A DNA stretch of 64,000 nt from Cheilinus undulatus (GCF_018320785.1 NC_054870.1:1861199-1925198), one strand, 5' to 3'. Positions 24,608-37,100 are shown, numbered from the stretch's first letter. Notes: generated by a model from the sequence alone, not told the origin. Numbers and translations are program-made.

Positions 24608-24945
24608 AATAGTGCTTTCAGACAGACACGGTTCTGGTTCTGGTTCTGGAGTCTCAGAACCTTGGTGCTTTTTGGAGAACCAGCCCGTTTTCACACCAGT
24701 TTAAGCAGAACTAAAGTGGGAGGACATGATGGACATGTATCACCGTGTCCAGCTCCACTTTTGCCCGTCTTTCCGGCTGTCCCGGTCCTCCTTCTTCAGT
24801 TTCCTGAGTTTATTAGTCATTGGGTCTGGTGTTCAGGTGAACCCAGCCTTCACCGTCTCTAAGTTCGGCATAGAACTTAGAGATGGTGATAGGCTTCTCT
24901 GTAGAAATGATGGGATGATGCCGTTTTCAACATTCTGAAACTGAT
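24608..24945. mobile_element. unclassified MITE-like segment with a 16-bp hairpin
   Basis: It begins tgctttcagacagacacgg and continues with ggttctgg repeats, a style seen in fish terminal-repeat elements that I recall only loosely. At 24851-24888 two 16-base arms (caccgtctctaagttc and its complement, with one G-T wobble) flank a 6-base loop. No coding capacity and no clear right end. Confidence 0.35.
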
Positions 24946-25009
24946 TTTGTACTTGTGTATGAAGGGCAGTGTTTGATATCATTCTAAAGGTTCTTTAAAA
25001 ACCTTAGCT

Positions 25010-25186
25010 CTAATGTAGAATACTTTCTTTAAAGATTTATTAGACAGAGGAGGACAGTGGATAGAGTCAGAAACAGGATCAAGAGTGGGGGAGAGACATG
25101 TGGTAAGGGGCCTCAGGCCGGATTCGAACCCGGGCCGCCCACATACATGGGGAGGGCCTTTAACCACTAGGCCACCTGCTTCCCTC
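25010..25186 (-). mobile_element. tRNA-derived SINE
   Basis: On the minus strand the head reads gcaggtggcctagtggttaa, with an A-box-like tggcctagtgg. It is followed by a B box ggttcgaatcc, then a tRNA-unrelated body and the tail ctcctctgtctaataaa. This is the order of a pol III promoter in tRNA-derived fish SINEs. The A-box to B-box spacing and the extra body rule out a functional tRNA gene. Confidence 0.85.
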
Positions 25187-25296
25187 TAATGTAGAATTCT
25201 AATCCTAATTATCATGTAATATCCTAACTGATATATGTATTTTAGCTTTCACATTTCCCACAATTCCTCAGTGTCAAACTGACTCAGTCCGACACA

Positions 25297-25629
25297 GTAA
25301 TAATAATAATAATATCTTGAATTTATATAGCGCCTTTCAAGAAACCCAAGGACGATTCACAGGAACACATAGACATGGACAAACTATGTGAGGGGTAGGA
25401 TGAGTGTAAGAGGTGGTTTAGTGAAGACTGTAGGCTGTGGTGAACAGGTGGTGCTTGAGACGTTTTTTGAAAATGTCCAGAGACGGAGCGCTACGGATGT
25501 CTGCAGGAAGAGTGTTCCAGAGGGTGGGAGCTGCAGCACTGACGGCTCTGTCTCCACAGGTTTCGGAGTTTGGTTTTGGGCATGGAAGTAGGCCGGTGTC
25601 TGAAGAGACAGTGGCCTGACTAGTTCGGC
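25297..25629 (-). mobile_element. L2/CR1-type LINE, 3' end, 5' truncated
   Basis: On the minus strand the frame contains SAAAPTLWNTLPADIR and FKKRLKHHLF, the conserved C-terminus of reverse transcriptase proteins of the L2/CR1 group. It is followed by the 3' UTR phrase ggcgctatataaattc and an (ATT)n tail at 25300-25316. Only about 330 bases remain. Its upstream border coincides with the hAT-like element that begins at 25630, so that insertion or the usual 5' truncation ended it. Confidence 0.85.
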
Positions 25630-26687
25630 CAGGGGTGTCAAACTGAATCACAGCAGGGGCCGGATTCTGGATTCAGGTCTAACCTGAGGGCCTAACGGGG
25701 TCAACATTTAACCATAAACTGTCAGCCTTATTTTCACCAGTAATAAAATATGAAAAAAAACAGCACTGATGTTAAATCATTTGGAAATTCAATAAAATAA
25801 AAATGATAAGTTTAAAGGCTCACAATCTGAAATAAAAATTCCAATTTATTAGTTCAAAAGATCAGAACATGATATTAAAAATAGAAAAATAATGTTTTTA
25901 AAGAGCAAATATACAAGGATAAAGTTAAAATTATAAGATTTAAAGGTAAAAATATGAGATCAAATTTGAAATCATGAGTTTAAAAGTCAATTATGTCTTA
26001 AAATTTTAAATTGTGAGTCTGATAGTTCAAAATTTGGGATTGAAAAGCCAAATTAGGAGTTCAAAATGTCAAAATATAAGCTAGAATTCAAAATGATGAC
26101 TTAAAAAGTTAAAAATATGACAAATTCAAAATTAGGCGTGTAAAAGGTCAAAATATGATATAGTTAAAAGGTAAAAAATTATGAATTTAGAATGTCAAAA
26201 TATGAGCAAAAATTGAACTCATGTTAAAAAGTCAAAATATGGGATTAAAAAGCCAAAGTAAGGAGTTGAAAAGGTCGAAGTATGACTTCAAATTTAAAAT
26301 TGGGAATCAAAAATATAAAAATGTGATATATAAAGTCCAAATGATGAGCTGAAAAGGTCAAAGCATGAAATGAAAAGTCAAAAATCACAAGTTTATGTCA
26401 TAATCTTGAGGTGCAAAATTGAAAATATAAAATAAAACACAAATTATTTTTATTATTATTCTTGACTTTTTATCTAATTTATTTTTACTCTTTACTTTTT
26501 CAGATTTATGGCTTAACAAGGATATTTAAAATAATCAAGTTGAAGTTTACATGATTATACTGGAGGAAATCTGCAGACCTCATACTGGTGGGCCAGTTAG
26601 AACACTAATATGATATGATCTTGCGGGCCGGATATAATCGTTCCATGGGCCGGATTTGGCCCCCGGGCCTTGAGTTTGACACCTGTG
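25630..26687 (+). mobile_element. complete hAT-like nonautonomous element, GGGGTGTCAAAC family
   Basis: Terminal inverted repeats CAGGGGTGTCAAACT and CACAGGTGTCAAACT bound a 1058-bp element. Flanks are agttcggc (25622-25629) and agttaggc (26688-26695), an 8-bp target duplication with one mismatch, which fits hAT. The interior consists of aaagtcaaaatatgag-type units. The right end carries ggccggatttggccc. No transposase. Related copies lie at 4828-5395 and 54950-55881. Confidence 0.88.
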
Positions 26688-27495
26688 AGTTAGGCCAAAG
26701 TTAAAAAATGCTTTACATTTTACCTGCCTCCCACAGATCAGCACACCTGCCTGATGACATCACCATCACCCCTTCTTCTGATTGGTCTGAATTTCTCAAA
26801 CCAGGGAACAAAGCTTTAAGAACGGCATGAAGCAAGAAAAAAAATGCACTTTTAAAACAGTTTCAGCGCTGATTTCTGCACACACGGCTTTTTAAATTTA
26901 CATGATTTATACAAAGTAAAATAACCAATAAAACACTTTATCCTGAGTTATTCAGCATAATAGGAACTTTTGAATAGTGAGCACATTTTCATGAGAGTGG
27001 GATAAAATTCCTCCACAGAGACGTAAAAGACTCGTGGCCAGACGTTTCCTGGCAGTTGTTGCTGAAAAGATAGAACAACCATTTCTTAGGTTTAGGAGGC
27101 GATGACTTCTTCACAGAGGGCCGAGTATTTTTAGACGGCTTCTTCCTTTTATAAATGAAATCATCATTTAAAAACTGACTTTTTTATTTACTCTGCTTAT
27201 CTTTGTCTAATTAAACATTTCTCAATGATCTGAAACATTCAAGTTTGACAAAAAAGAAAAAAGAAATCAGGAAAATGTCATAAACTTATTCAAATACAGA
27301 AAATATCTGTGAGTAACTGCAGACAGAGCGGTCTCATGATCATGCCTCGGGGTAAAACTATAATAGCCAATCAGCGGTTGTTCTTTTCCTGTAGCTTCTG
27401 AGCTGATCCCATCTTTACCACAGAGAAAAGCTGAAGGAAAACAAACAAACAAACAAACAAACAAAACCCCACTAGTCACCAACCTTCATCTACAG

Positions 27496-28834
27496 CAGTG
27501 TTACTCAACCAAAGAGCCAAACTGTTGAAAAATACAGAGCTTAACAAATTTATTAGACCACCTGTCATATTTGTCTCAGAGACCATCCAGCATCATGAAG
27601 TGCTTTAATGCAGACTCTTTCATTTTCACTGAGCTCTCCACGTTTTACCATTTTGAACAGGAATGAGGAATTTCAAACTGAATTCACCCAAATTTGAGCC
27701 GGCTCCCTGGGCTTCTCTGAGAAGTCAGAAATGAATCAAGCATAACATTCAACCACTAAAACTCATTTTTCTGTTCAGGAATGCAAGTAAATAATTTGAC
27801 ATGTTAATCAAGAAATATTAATGTGCTTTACTATTTTTTCAGTTTTTTTGTAAATCAGTCAATTTGAAAATTCATGGATAACAATAATAATACTATTTTA
27901 GCATTAAAAATATCATTTGTGTTAAAGAGCTTCTACATATTGGTGTATTAACCACTGCAGAAACATCAAAAATGATTTTGGTAATTACCAATGCTGTTAA
28001 TTTCGGGCAGCTGTGGCAGAAACCTGACTTTGGTTAGGGTTAGGGTGGTCTAATGAATGTGTTAAGCACTGTAAATCTGCAAGAGCCACAATCTAAGTGG
28101 TGAAAAGTGGCAAAAATGGCTTGAAGTAGCAAAAAAAAAATAAGTTAAAGATGGTCAAAATGGAGAAAAACAGCAAAAACGGATGAAAAGGGGCGAAAGT
28201 GTGGAAAAAAGTGGAAAAAAGAGTCAGAATGTAGCAAAAAATGGGTGGGAAGTCACAAAAAGATGAGTTACAGGTGGCAAGAAATAGTCCAAAAGTGGCA
28301 AAAACAAGGCAAAAAAAAAAGAGTGAAAAGTGGCAAAATGGGCAAAAAGCAGGAAATAAGTGGTATTTAATGGGAAAAAAAAGTTAAACGTGCAAAAACA
28401 AGATAAAAGAAGCTAAAAGAAAAGGCAAAAATGGGCAAAATGTAGGAAACTAGTAGTACTTGATGGCAAAAAGGCAGCTTAAATGGGCAAAAAATTGTGA
28501 AAAAGGGCAAAAATGGCAAATAGAAGAGGCAAAAATGGGGAAAAAAGGAAACAAGTGGTATTTAATGGCAAAAAGTTGCTTAAATGGGCAAAAAGTGGCA
28601 AAAAAATGTTTTGAAATTTGGCAAAAATTGGAAAAAGTGGCAACAATTTGGAAAGAAGTTGCAAAATGGGCAAAAGGTAGGAAAAAAGTGGGATTATTTG
28701 ACAAAAGGTAGCTTAGATGGGTGAAAAGTGGCAAAAAATGGTAAAAAGGGCAAAAAAGTTTCCCTTTCTAAGGTTTTCTGGAGGAATAAAATTTAAAGTT
28801 AAGACATAAAAGAGCCACACATGGAGTATCACTG
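27496..28834 (+). mobile_element. complete hAT-like element with TGGCAAAAATGGG core, copy 2
   Basis: Ends CAGTGTTACTCAACC and, inverted, CAGTGATACTCCA, with a perfect 8-bp duplication atctacag at 27488-27495 and 28835-28842. From about 28085 to 28760 the core is a degenerate minisatellite of aaaatgggcaaaaagtggc units. No transposase. Open frames on both strands within the core are a by-product of the repeats. Confidence 0.9.
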
Positions 28835-28842
28835 ATCTACAG

Positions 28843-31295
28843 TAAGAAGTTTAAACCTCTAAACATTTGATCAGTCAAATTCATCGTTGTTTTAGAGACT
28901 AAACACAAATAAATTCAGAATCAATGCTGAAGATTTCATGGACATGGAACATTTTTGGAAAAAGACAATAGAAACATGATATTTAAGCTGAAAAGCCTCA
29001 CTGGAAAGACTTCCTGTTTAATGACGTTTTCACAGAAAAGTCTCTTCCTTCATCTTTAGCTGGATATGAACATGGATTATTCACCAGAGCTGCTTTATTT
29101 CTTTATTTGTGGATTTGGTCCATTTGTGCCACAGTTTAGAGCGCCTCTAAGGAACAGAAGGGTTGGGGCTGTAAACAAGCTATCAGCAGCAGAAAAACAT
29201 TCTGCATTGGTTGTGTTGGTGAAAGGAGGCATTGCAGCCACAACCCTATTCGTGCCTCAAAGCTGCAGCCTCTCCTGAAAGACAAACTGCCTCCAAAAGA
29301 CAGCTATTCCACTGTAATTGGTGTACACCGCCTTCAAAAGCTGAGGTGAGTGGGTACAATACGTTGCTTGTGAAAGGAAACTCCAAAGCACATTAAAAGT
29401 GAATTACTTCTTGTGTAAAGTGTGTTCGGGGTCATTCTGGTCACGACGCGCGCACCTCTCCAAAAGCGCACACGTCTCCAAGACGCACTCCATACTTTGT
29501 AAAAGGCAGTCACATTGTTGAGGGGTTTCACAAGAGGAGTACATATGGCATCCGGGTTGCAATTAAATGTTTTTAAGATGTTTTTCCTTTCTTGAAGAAG
29601 TTTCCCTTTTCCTTTTTTCCTGCCAGCAGCTCTTTGGCAGAAAGAAGAAGAGGAGGGGGCGCATTGAATGGCTGCGCTGCTAGTTGGGGATGACAACAAT
29701 CTGGTCAGCGAGTTGTTGGACTTTGATTGCCCCTCTGAAAACGTCCTTCAAACAAAAAGCTGAGGACGAAAATAAAGCCCCACCTGGTACCTCTGTTTGC
29801 TAAAATAATAATAAATAGATTTGGTTTAATAAATAAGCAAAAATGAAGTGGTGAGGAAGTATTACTCACGAGCACCAGGCAGGTATCACCTGCTCTGGAG
29901 CTTGCTCACTTTATTGTTAAATATTGTTGAATTACAGTCCAAGTCTGCTCCGATAGCTTCTATTTCCACAGCAAATGGGGGCTTGTGTTTGCCTAGACTT
30001 TGCATAACAAGCAGGACACTACAATAGAGTGATAAAAATCAAGGAGAGACGCACAACGTAAACCCCACACCTGTCCAAGATATCAGAATATGGATTTGGC
30101 ATCAATGATTATTTGTGAAGTGGTTATATTCAGTTTACTTTAGACGTTTCGTGCCTTTTATAACAGCAAAGCACCATCTCCTATCTACCTCCTGTATTTG
30201 TCCAGTTTATTGAAAGCATATGGTTATCAGATTGGTCCCAAAACACATATTTAGACAGAAAGTTAAGGAGAGCTTCTTGTTAGCATTTGTAGGCACCTGT
30301 AAATCATATTTGAGCTGTGCCACACTTCTCCTTTCCCCGAAGCAGAGACGGAACGTGTCCACACGCTGCTGACATGTTTCACCACTCTCACCTTTCAGTG
30401 AGTAAAGATTTATGTAAGAAAGCTGTGCGCCTTTGGCGACAGAGGACATCCTTGGAGACGTCGAGGCGCACACATATTAGCTGGCACTTTTTGGAAAAAA
30501 ATCACTTTTATTGACATGATACATTAAAAAAACTCCATAAGTTGCCAGCCCACGTCACAGATTTCACCCACGCGCGTTCTCTTTGTTTGGAAGCTTCATG
30601 CGTAATTAGCTTTGTGCAGCTACAGGAGCCGTGCGTCTAAACGCGTAAAGTTTGTCCAACTTTAAAAGCTTTAAAGTGATGTTGTCACACCAAACGTCTC
30701 ATCTACTGAGCCAACAGAGATAAGGGACTCCTCAAATATTCCTGTCAGATACCTACAGAAAGTTTCCACTTCTCCCGGTTATGTGGCCTGCGTAATAACA
30801 CCCAGATCCGGGAGTGTGAGATCTAACAAAAACAAGTAGGCCATTCATTTACAGACATTTTATTTGTAAAATAAATACATAAATAAATAATGGAGATGCA
30901 TTTAACTTTATTTCAGACGCAAGTTTGACAGCCGAAGACAACAAATCGCATGGCACGTGCCAAAATTTTGAGTGCGTAAAATGCGCCATCACTAGTCACC
31001 ATGAATGAATTTGACTTTTTTTTTTTTTTTTAAAAGAAGACAAAATTAATCTAAAGCCTCCCCAAGAGAGCGAACATTTTATTTAGATATCCCATAAGAG
31101 CATGCGCGTGAAAAGAGCTGGTTTAATCTCAAGCTTTGTGTCAGTTTACTGATAGAGATGGTTGAATTAAAAATGCTGATTAACTGTTAACCCGAAAGTT
31201 GTTTGTGATCAAATAATTTAAGTAAATATTACTTTAAAAACAAAGGTTTTTTGCATTACTTAAGTCACTGTGGTCTGTTCTACGGTTATAATGTG
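28843..31295. other. repeat-poor interval upstream of neurog3, no confirmed gene
   Basis: About 2.4 kb in which I recognise no transposon, unlike the flanking DNA. It lies 1.3-3.7 kb before the neurog3 promoter and is a natural place for its enhancers, but no specific site can be named. A 31-codon ATG frame at 29668-29763 is the only coding hint. Confidence 0.4.
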
Positions 31296-31299
31296 ACTG

Positions 31300-32055
31300 T
31301 AGAGTGTACTTGTTGTTCTGAGTTGAATAAACTTAAAATTTCTATTTTGAACTCAAACTTTGGGTTTACTTATAATATCAAACGCTTACAGGTGTTGAAT
31401 TCTGATTAGCTGGTTGAATTCAAACTTGTCTTGGCTTGTTTGAAACAAAATTGCGAAATTTCCTTGTTCAAGCATCTAAGACAGAAGCTAAGAAGACCGG
31501 ATTCTCCCTCACTTGGTTCTAAACAGCTTGTTAGTTTTCCCAGAATGCTGTTGGGCACTAAACCTTTATGCACTCTGTTTGCTGCTGCTGTCTTGGCCAG
31601 AACACTTCTGAAAAAGAGATTTTTGATCTCAAAGAGGTTTTCTCCTGGTTATATAAAATAAATCAATAAATAAATGCACCATGAGTGAAGTTGCTGTCTC
31701 AGTTACATAGGGGGCGATGTTACTATTGTTAAAGATTGATGGACGGCACTGACATTAATGGACCTTCTGTTACTAGCTCAGTGAATCTAACAGCCATTGT
31801 TGTGAATGGTGGCACAGCTGGTCCACCTTAGGTGAGATGATAACTTCAGAAAACTTTTTTAGAGAGTACTATCTGACATTTCAAGGTAATCACTTAAAAA
31901 TCAATTAAATGAACTTTCAATTTAGTGCAATGGACCTAAAATATTAAGTGTATTAATTATGCAAAGCAAATGACTTTGCAAGAGATTTTAAGTTAAATCA
32001 ACTTGACATTTAGTTTGTTGCACTTAAAAACTCATCCAGGCTTACAGTGTAGCCA
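31300..32055. mobile_element. probable MITE rich in ttgaatt/acttaaa
   Basis: Repeated phrases such as gttgaataaacttaaaat, aagttaaatcaacttgac and cacttaaaaactc, ending in ggcttacagtgtag, resemble common fish MITEs with CACTGTAA ends. The left end near 31300 (gactgtagagtgta) is only partly similar and no target duplication was found. Confidence 0.4.
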
Positions 32056-32571
32056 CCAGAGCTCCAAATGAAGCCACCGGACCTTATGTGCCACAAAGCT
32101 TAAATAAATTAATCCAGTGTTTGGATATGGATTACGTTCTTTATGCGTAAAAATGAGGAACACGCTGTTCATCTGTTCTTGTGTTGTGGCTGAGTTTTTG
32201 TGTGCTCTTATACTTTGGTATTTACATGTGGAACCACATTAAAGCTTTCTTGGCTTCTCAAAGAAAATAAATCAAATCTTCATCAGAAATGATCGTGAAC
32301 CCTCAGATAAACCAACCAAGTGTCCAGCAGCTCAAACAATGCTGAAATGAGGTTACGGGGCAGTCTTTAGCGCATTAGTGGCGCAGTGTCCACTCAGAAT
32401 TACCAGCCACTTACATTTGGCTGAAAGACACAAAGAACAAACAAAATCAGAACTAAGAAGATGAAGAGAATGGGAAGAGCGTGGAGGACGTGCTCCCTGG
32501 AAGCTGATTGGTCACTTGACAGGCGCTGTTGATTCAGGCGCCCACCGAGCAAAAAGATAAGATAAAGGCTC

Positions 32572-32578
32572 TATAAAA
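32572..32578 (+). promoter_or_regulatory. TATA box of neurog3
   Basis: TATAAAA stands 129 bases before the first splice donor of neurog3, placing transcription start near 32603. GATA-type motifs (agataagataaagg, about 32555-32568) lie just upstream. Confidence 0.75.
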
Positions 32579-32602
32579 TAGCAGAGATGCGCATCCATGC
32601 CC

Positions 32603-32700
32603 CGCTGTCAACGCCGCATACAGGATTTCTCTTAGCTCCAGCCACAGGTGAGGATTCACAGGACACCAGACTGTCTCTTCATCCGAGGATCAGCTGCTCA
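32603..32700 (+). other. neurog3: neurog3 noncoding exon 1
   Basis: Predicted from the TATA box on the left and a GTAAGT donor at 32701. The matching acceptor ends at 32900 (attcacag), so a 200-base intron separates this leader from the coding exon, as in other vertebrate neurogenin-3 genes. The exact start is inferred. Confidence 0.65.
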
Positions 32701-32903
32701 GTAAGTGCCAATCCGATTTTTTTCCTTTCATTTTTCAAGCTCGTGGAACCACATTCTCTCCCTCTTTATTGGCTAAAGATTTACAGAAACTGAAGTGGAA
32801 ACAAAACTTTATTCTAAAGCTTAAATGTGCATGTTTTACTCCCTGACAGTGGCTTTATTGTGCATCATTTTTGTATTACAGTTTTTTTTTATATTCACAG
32901 AGG

Positions 32904-33506
32904 ATGTCACCCAAAGTTCTCTGCGCCCCACGTGACCCACGCTCATCCATGGATGCAGTGACGCTCAGCGGGGTGTCTGAGCGCAGCCTGGAGACTACAG
33001 CAGCTGAGGAGAGCAGAGTAAAACTGACAGGAAGTCCACAGACTGTTATGAGGGGGGTCAGCTCGACAGTGAAGACCCTCAAACACACGGCCACGTGCGA
33101 GAAAAAAGCACAGCGTGGCAAACGGAGGATGAAGGCGAACGACAGGGAGCGCCACCGCATGCACAACCTGAACTCCGCCCTGGATGTGCTGAGGAGCATC
33201 CTGCCCTCACTGCCCGAGGACGCCAAGCTGACCAAGATCGAAACTCTGCGCCTCGCCCACAACTACATATGGGCACTGACGCAGACTCTGCGCATGCCCG
33301 AGCAGCACAGACGGACGCCAGTGGGATCTTATTTGGGCAGTCCAACAAGTGTTTCATCAGCAGGGTGGGACTTGTCTTCACCGGAGCCCGCTTATGTCCC
33401 CGCTGACTTTGAAATATTCTCTCATGAAATCAATTGCAGAATTTTAGCTAGAGAGCAGTCCTGTGTTGTGCCTGTTACCTATCACTTCAGGTCATTCTGT
33501 GGTTAA
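32904..33506 (+). CDS. neurog3: neurogenin-3, bHLH transcription factor
   Basis: A single coding exon of 200 aa. The start ATG lies three bases after the acceptor of the 5'-UTR intron; no earlier in-frame ATG exists. The bHLH domain spans about residues 74-130: basic region [14 protein letters not shown], helix 1 [16 protein letters not shown], loop, helix 2 [25 protein letters not shown] and [12 protein letters not shown] fit NEUROG3 better than NEUROG1, NEUROG2 or NEUROD. The protein binds E-boxes as a heterodimer with E proteins and drives endocrine fate in pancreas and gut. The C-terminal third is divergent and includes ADFEIFSHE. It is convergent with pdlim1. Identity among neurogenins rests on these residues plus synteny with pcbd1 and sgpl1. 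Confidence 0.93.
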   Translation: MSPKVLCAPRDPRSSMDAVTLSGVSERSLETTAAEESRVKLTGSPQTVMRGVSSTVKTLKHTATCEKKAQRGKRRMKANDRERHRMHNLNSALDVLRSILPSLPEDAKLTKIETLRLAHNYIWALTQTLRMPEQHRRTPVGSYLGSPTSVSSAGWDLSSPEPAYVPADFEIFSHEINCRILAREQSCVVPVTYHFRSFCG

Positions 33507-34137
33507 ATTGATGCCAACAAAGGTTGGAACAGATGAACTTTACATGCAGGGAGCTACACACACAGGAGCCACAGCACAATTTATTTGTTTACAGCACTTC
33601 ACCAATTCATAGACTCAAAAACAGAATTTATTTACAACTGCTTAAAGATTAGGGTTGTCTGAGAGAAATCTGTTTGCTTTACATTTTTAAAAGATCACCA
33701 AAGATGAAGGCAAATGACATTTGTTAAAGCTAAAATATTTATTACCAGGTAACAATAGTCAAAAGTTGGCTTTCTGTTACACGGAAGCAGGCATGATAGA
33801 TTTTTATTTCTGGAATAAGAAGTAATCTGTCTTGTTTTTCATCATTCAAAGGAAAAAAAGGGAACTTGTACAAAGATAAATCACATGACTACTGTAGCAT
33901 CGACAGAAACTAGCCTTGTGGGAAAAAGCTTGCCATCTTATTGTAAGATTTTCTTTTACTGTTCCTAAAGCTAATGTGCAGTTTAACATTTTAAAAGAGG
34001 GAGTTCATAACTGTTCTGCATACATATGACTGCTTTGAAGCGAAATACTAGAGAAGACCATGTTTCTAAGCATAAAAGCTGAAGGTTAAGATGTCTCAGG
34101 TTAGGTCAGTGTCCGGAGGCCAAGTGCAGCTATCGCT
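33507..34137. other. interval between convergent neurog3 and pdlim1 (3' UTRs)
   Basis: The 631 bases hold the 3' UTRs of both genes. Minus-strand AATAAA signals usable by pdlim1 occur at 33803-33808, 33738-33743 and 33627-33632. I found no plus-strand AATAAA for neurog3 here, so neurog3 may use a variant signal or the transcripts may overlap. Confidence 0.5.
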
Positions 34138-37100
34138 CTATTTGGGAAAGACGGTGACCACGTCATAGCCCTCAGGTGGAGTCATCCGCTCACGTGCATG
34201 CTTCTCACAATAAATCTGGTCCTCCACAAAGAAATATCCCTTCTGTTTCAGGTTGATGTTGCAGTCTGTACAGGTGTAGCACTCAGGGTGGCGGAACTTG
34301 TCTCTCACCTTCACCAGCGCCCCCCTGAAACAGAGATGGAAAGATCACATTTAACTGCATAAACACAAAATTCTATAACTTACCTTGACTCTGTTTTATG
34401 ACCTGGGTTTGCAATAGTTGAGTCAGGTTCTGTCACATAAACTTAAAAGACTGGGCACATGTTAGAAAAAGAGATAACTAGCATGCAGGTGCAAGACTGC
34501 ATGAAAAAGGGGAAAGGTCTACATGGTGTTCAGCTCAATGTTTCAATCCACAGCACAGAATGCTGCCTTTGGTAAAATAAAGTCACTCATTAGGAGCTGA
34601 GCAGTGTGCTGCTGCCACATAAGAATGGATTAGCTAATGCTGATGGCCAGCTCTACATATTAACCTCTGCTGTCAGTGTGTGAATGGGTCAGTGTGATCT
34701 GTGCTGTAACAGTAGTCTAATGACTAGAGAAGTGCTCATGTCCATTTATACATTTAAGTAGATTCTTTCTATACACACATTTCCAGAAACGGACTCAAAC
34801 ACAAAACAAAAATACACACATTAAAGCACACGACTCAAACCCTGTTCTGTCTTCACAAAAGTCCCTCCACTAAATCAATACAAAGCTGATGAGCTTCTGT
34901 CTACCACAGCACCAAATAAACACGGATGTGATGAACAGTGTTCATGTATATTTGGCTTTATGAGGCCACGCTGAAAATTCAAACGTACGCCATCATGTGG
35001 AAATAACTTAGCTGTTTATTGTTCCAGTGAGGATCCAGAAGAACAAGAGTATTTAACATTTTTTAATCTAGTTTAAAAAAAATAGTAAAACTGTAATTGC
35101 ACCTTCATAAGTACAATGAAAACACCATGAAGAGAATCAGTGCGTGGACATACGAAATCGTAATGAAGAAATAATCATTGGTTATTGCAATAAAATAAGG
35201 ATTTAGCTGAACATAGAGAGCTCTTCATTCTGAGTTTGTATAACAGGAGTGACACTAGCTGGTAATCCGGGCGTTATTGAGAAGGTCAGTTTGTCTGGGT
35301 AAACAAAGGCGCTGCGTGTGTTCAGAGATTTGGGTAACTGTGATTCAGAATATTTGAGGAGGACCAGTGTGATTTTAGTCAAGTCTGTTGGTACATGAGC
35401 CTCAGGTTTTCAGAAGTGTGTACATCTTTCTATGTTGTGTCATATTTGCAAAATCAGTTAGAAATAATCAAACTTAGATATTTGTTCAAACCTGTTCAGC
35501 TCTAGTTTAATCAACTGTGTTGTTTTAATGTAGAATGATTTAATGCGTCCGTTTGTTGAAAAACATATAGGATGTGGAACTTATAAAATAATCTCATATC
35601 AAATGGCAATGTTGGAGGAAAAATTATTAGATTATTTTCCCAAATGGGTCAGTCCCATCTGTGGTAGTCTGTTCTAGTGGTTTTTACTGGTCAGGCCCCA
35701 GGACCCACCATCAACTGTCCAATCAGATTGTTTTTGACCAATCAGATTTATTTCGTAATGTTGTCCAATTTGGACCCTGTACAGAATAGAGCATGTGAAA
35801 AATCAAAGAGAAAGGTCAAAACAAGCATGTTTTAACAGAGTTTCATAGTCTTTGAGGCACAATTTTCTTTCCCCTAGAACACATATGTGACCCAGTTTTT
35901 GGGTCCCAACCTACCAGCTGAGAACCTCTGGTCTACTCCAGGGGGGCAGTGGAAGGATTCTTATTTAAGACAACTGCACAAAAGCCATTTCTGATTGAGA
36001 ATCATCATACCCCGAAATAATCCATCCACTAGGCAAGTGTGTTCACGGTGTACACAATACACACACATATATATATATATAAATATATGTACACACACAC
36101 ACACACACAGGAGTTTGAAAATAGAAGCATCCTCCTGACATCTGTTTCAAACCACATTCCATTCTGTCATCATGTCTACCAGAGGTGAAGCTTTAAAGGG
36201 ATGTTTCATTATTTGAAAGTTGGGTTACATGAGGTGATAGATCCAGAGATTTCAGTGTTTTAAGTAGATTGCCCTGGGGGTACCGACAAGGAAGCTAGGC
36301 TACACAGACAGGTACAGCTGCTCCGCTTAACTTAGCAAGTTTTAGGTAAAAATGGGCCAAAAAAAAAAGTTGGTCAAATATTTGCCATATTAAAAATGGT
36401 GAAGTGTTATATACTTCACCCAGAAAGCCGCTGTGTTTGGCACTATTTTCCAAGGCAACATCTGGCTACACGCTCATGTAAAAACATGAAAAACACACCT
36501 CAGCAGTGCAGATTTTGCTTATAAAACATTCCTTTTTTTCTCTACTGCAATATAGAACTTCACATTTTTGTAGAAATACCAACAATTACTGCCTTCAACA
36601 GATTTTTATAAATCTATCCAAAGATTAACAATTCCCTGAAAAAAACAACAACTTTGTGAACATTTTTTAAGATTTATACTTAAAGCCCTGCAATAATTTT
36701 GCCCACTACTACTGCTCAGGTTCATTTTCAGTGTCCAGCCTTGATCTGTATTTTTCTTGATTGATGCAACAGGAGAAAAAACAACCTCACAAAGGGAGGA
36801 TGTAACAAAAGGAGGGCATGTGGCCAGGGCTCTCCTGCCTAGCAGTGGATACTGCTCTTCCAATCCAATCCAAAATCCAGACCATGTCTTGGACTTGAAC
36901 TGTAACTGCATTGTTGAATCTGAGGTAACATCAAGAACAGCTCCCTTTCTGCAGTGCTAAATTCATCAGCTGGTGTTGTGCCGTGCCTTAGCCCCTGTCA
37001 TGACACTGTGCCCCCCTTGGGGTGGGGTGGGGGGGGCACTTTGGAAATCACTGTCATAAGGTAAACATATTGCAACTGTAGCTTGATCAACTATGAGACA

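Noticed and set aside
25080-25170. Possible tRNA gene
   Set aside because: The A-box and B-box motifs belong to a SINE with a tRNA-unrelated body and tail; no cloverleaf can be drawn.
28450-28734. Overlapping open frames on both strands
   Set aside because: Produced by the aaaatgggcaaaaagtggc repeat core of the element at 27496-28834.
29334-29699. 121-codon minus-strand frame
   Set aside because: No recognised motif and low-complexity Ser and Lys runs; nothing around it suggests an exon.
32871-32903. N-terminal extension of neurog3 by 11 codons
   Set aside because: The upstream start would be TTG and lies within the 5'-UTR intron, whose acceptor ends at 32900. The ATG at 32904 is used instead.
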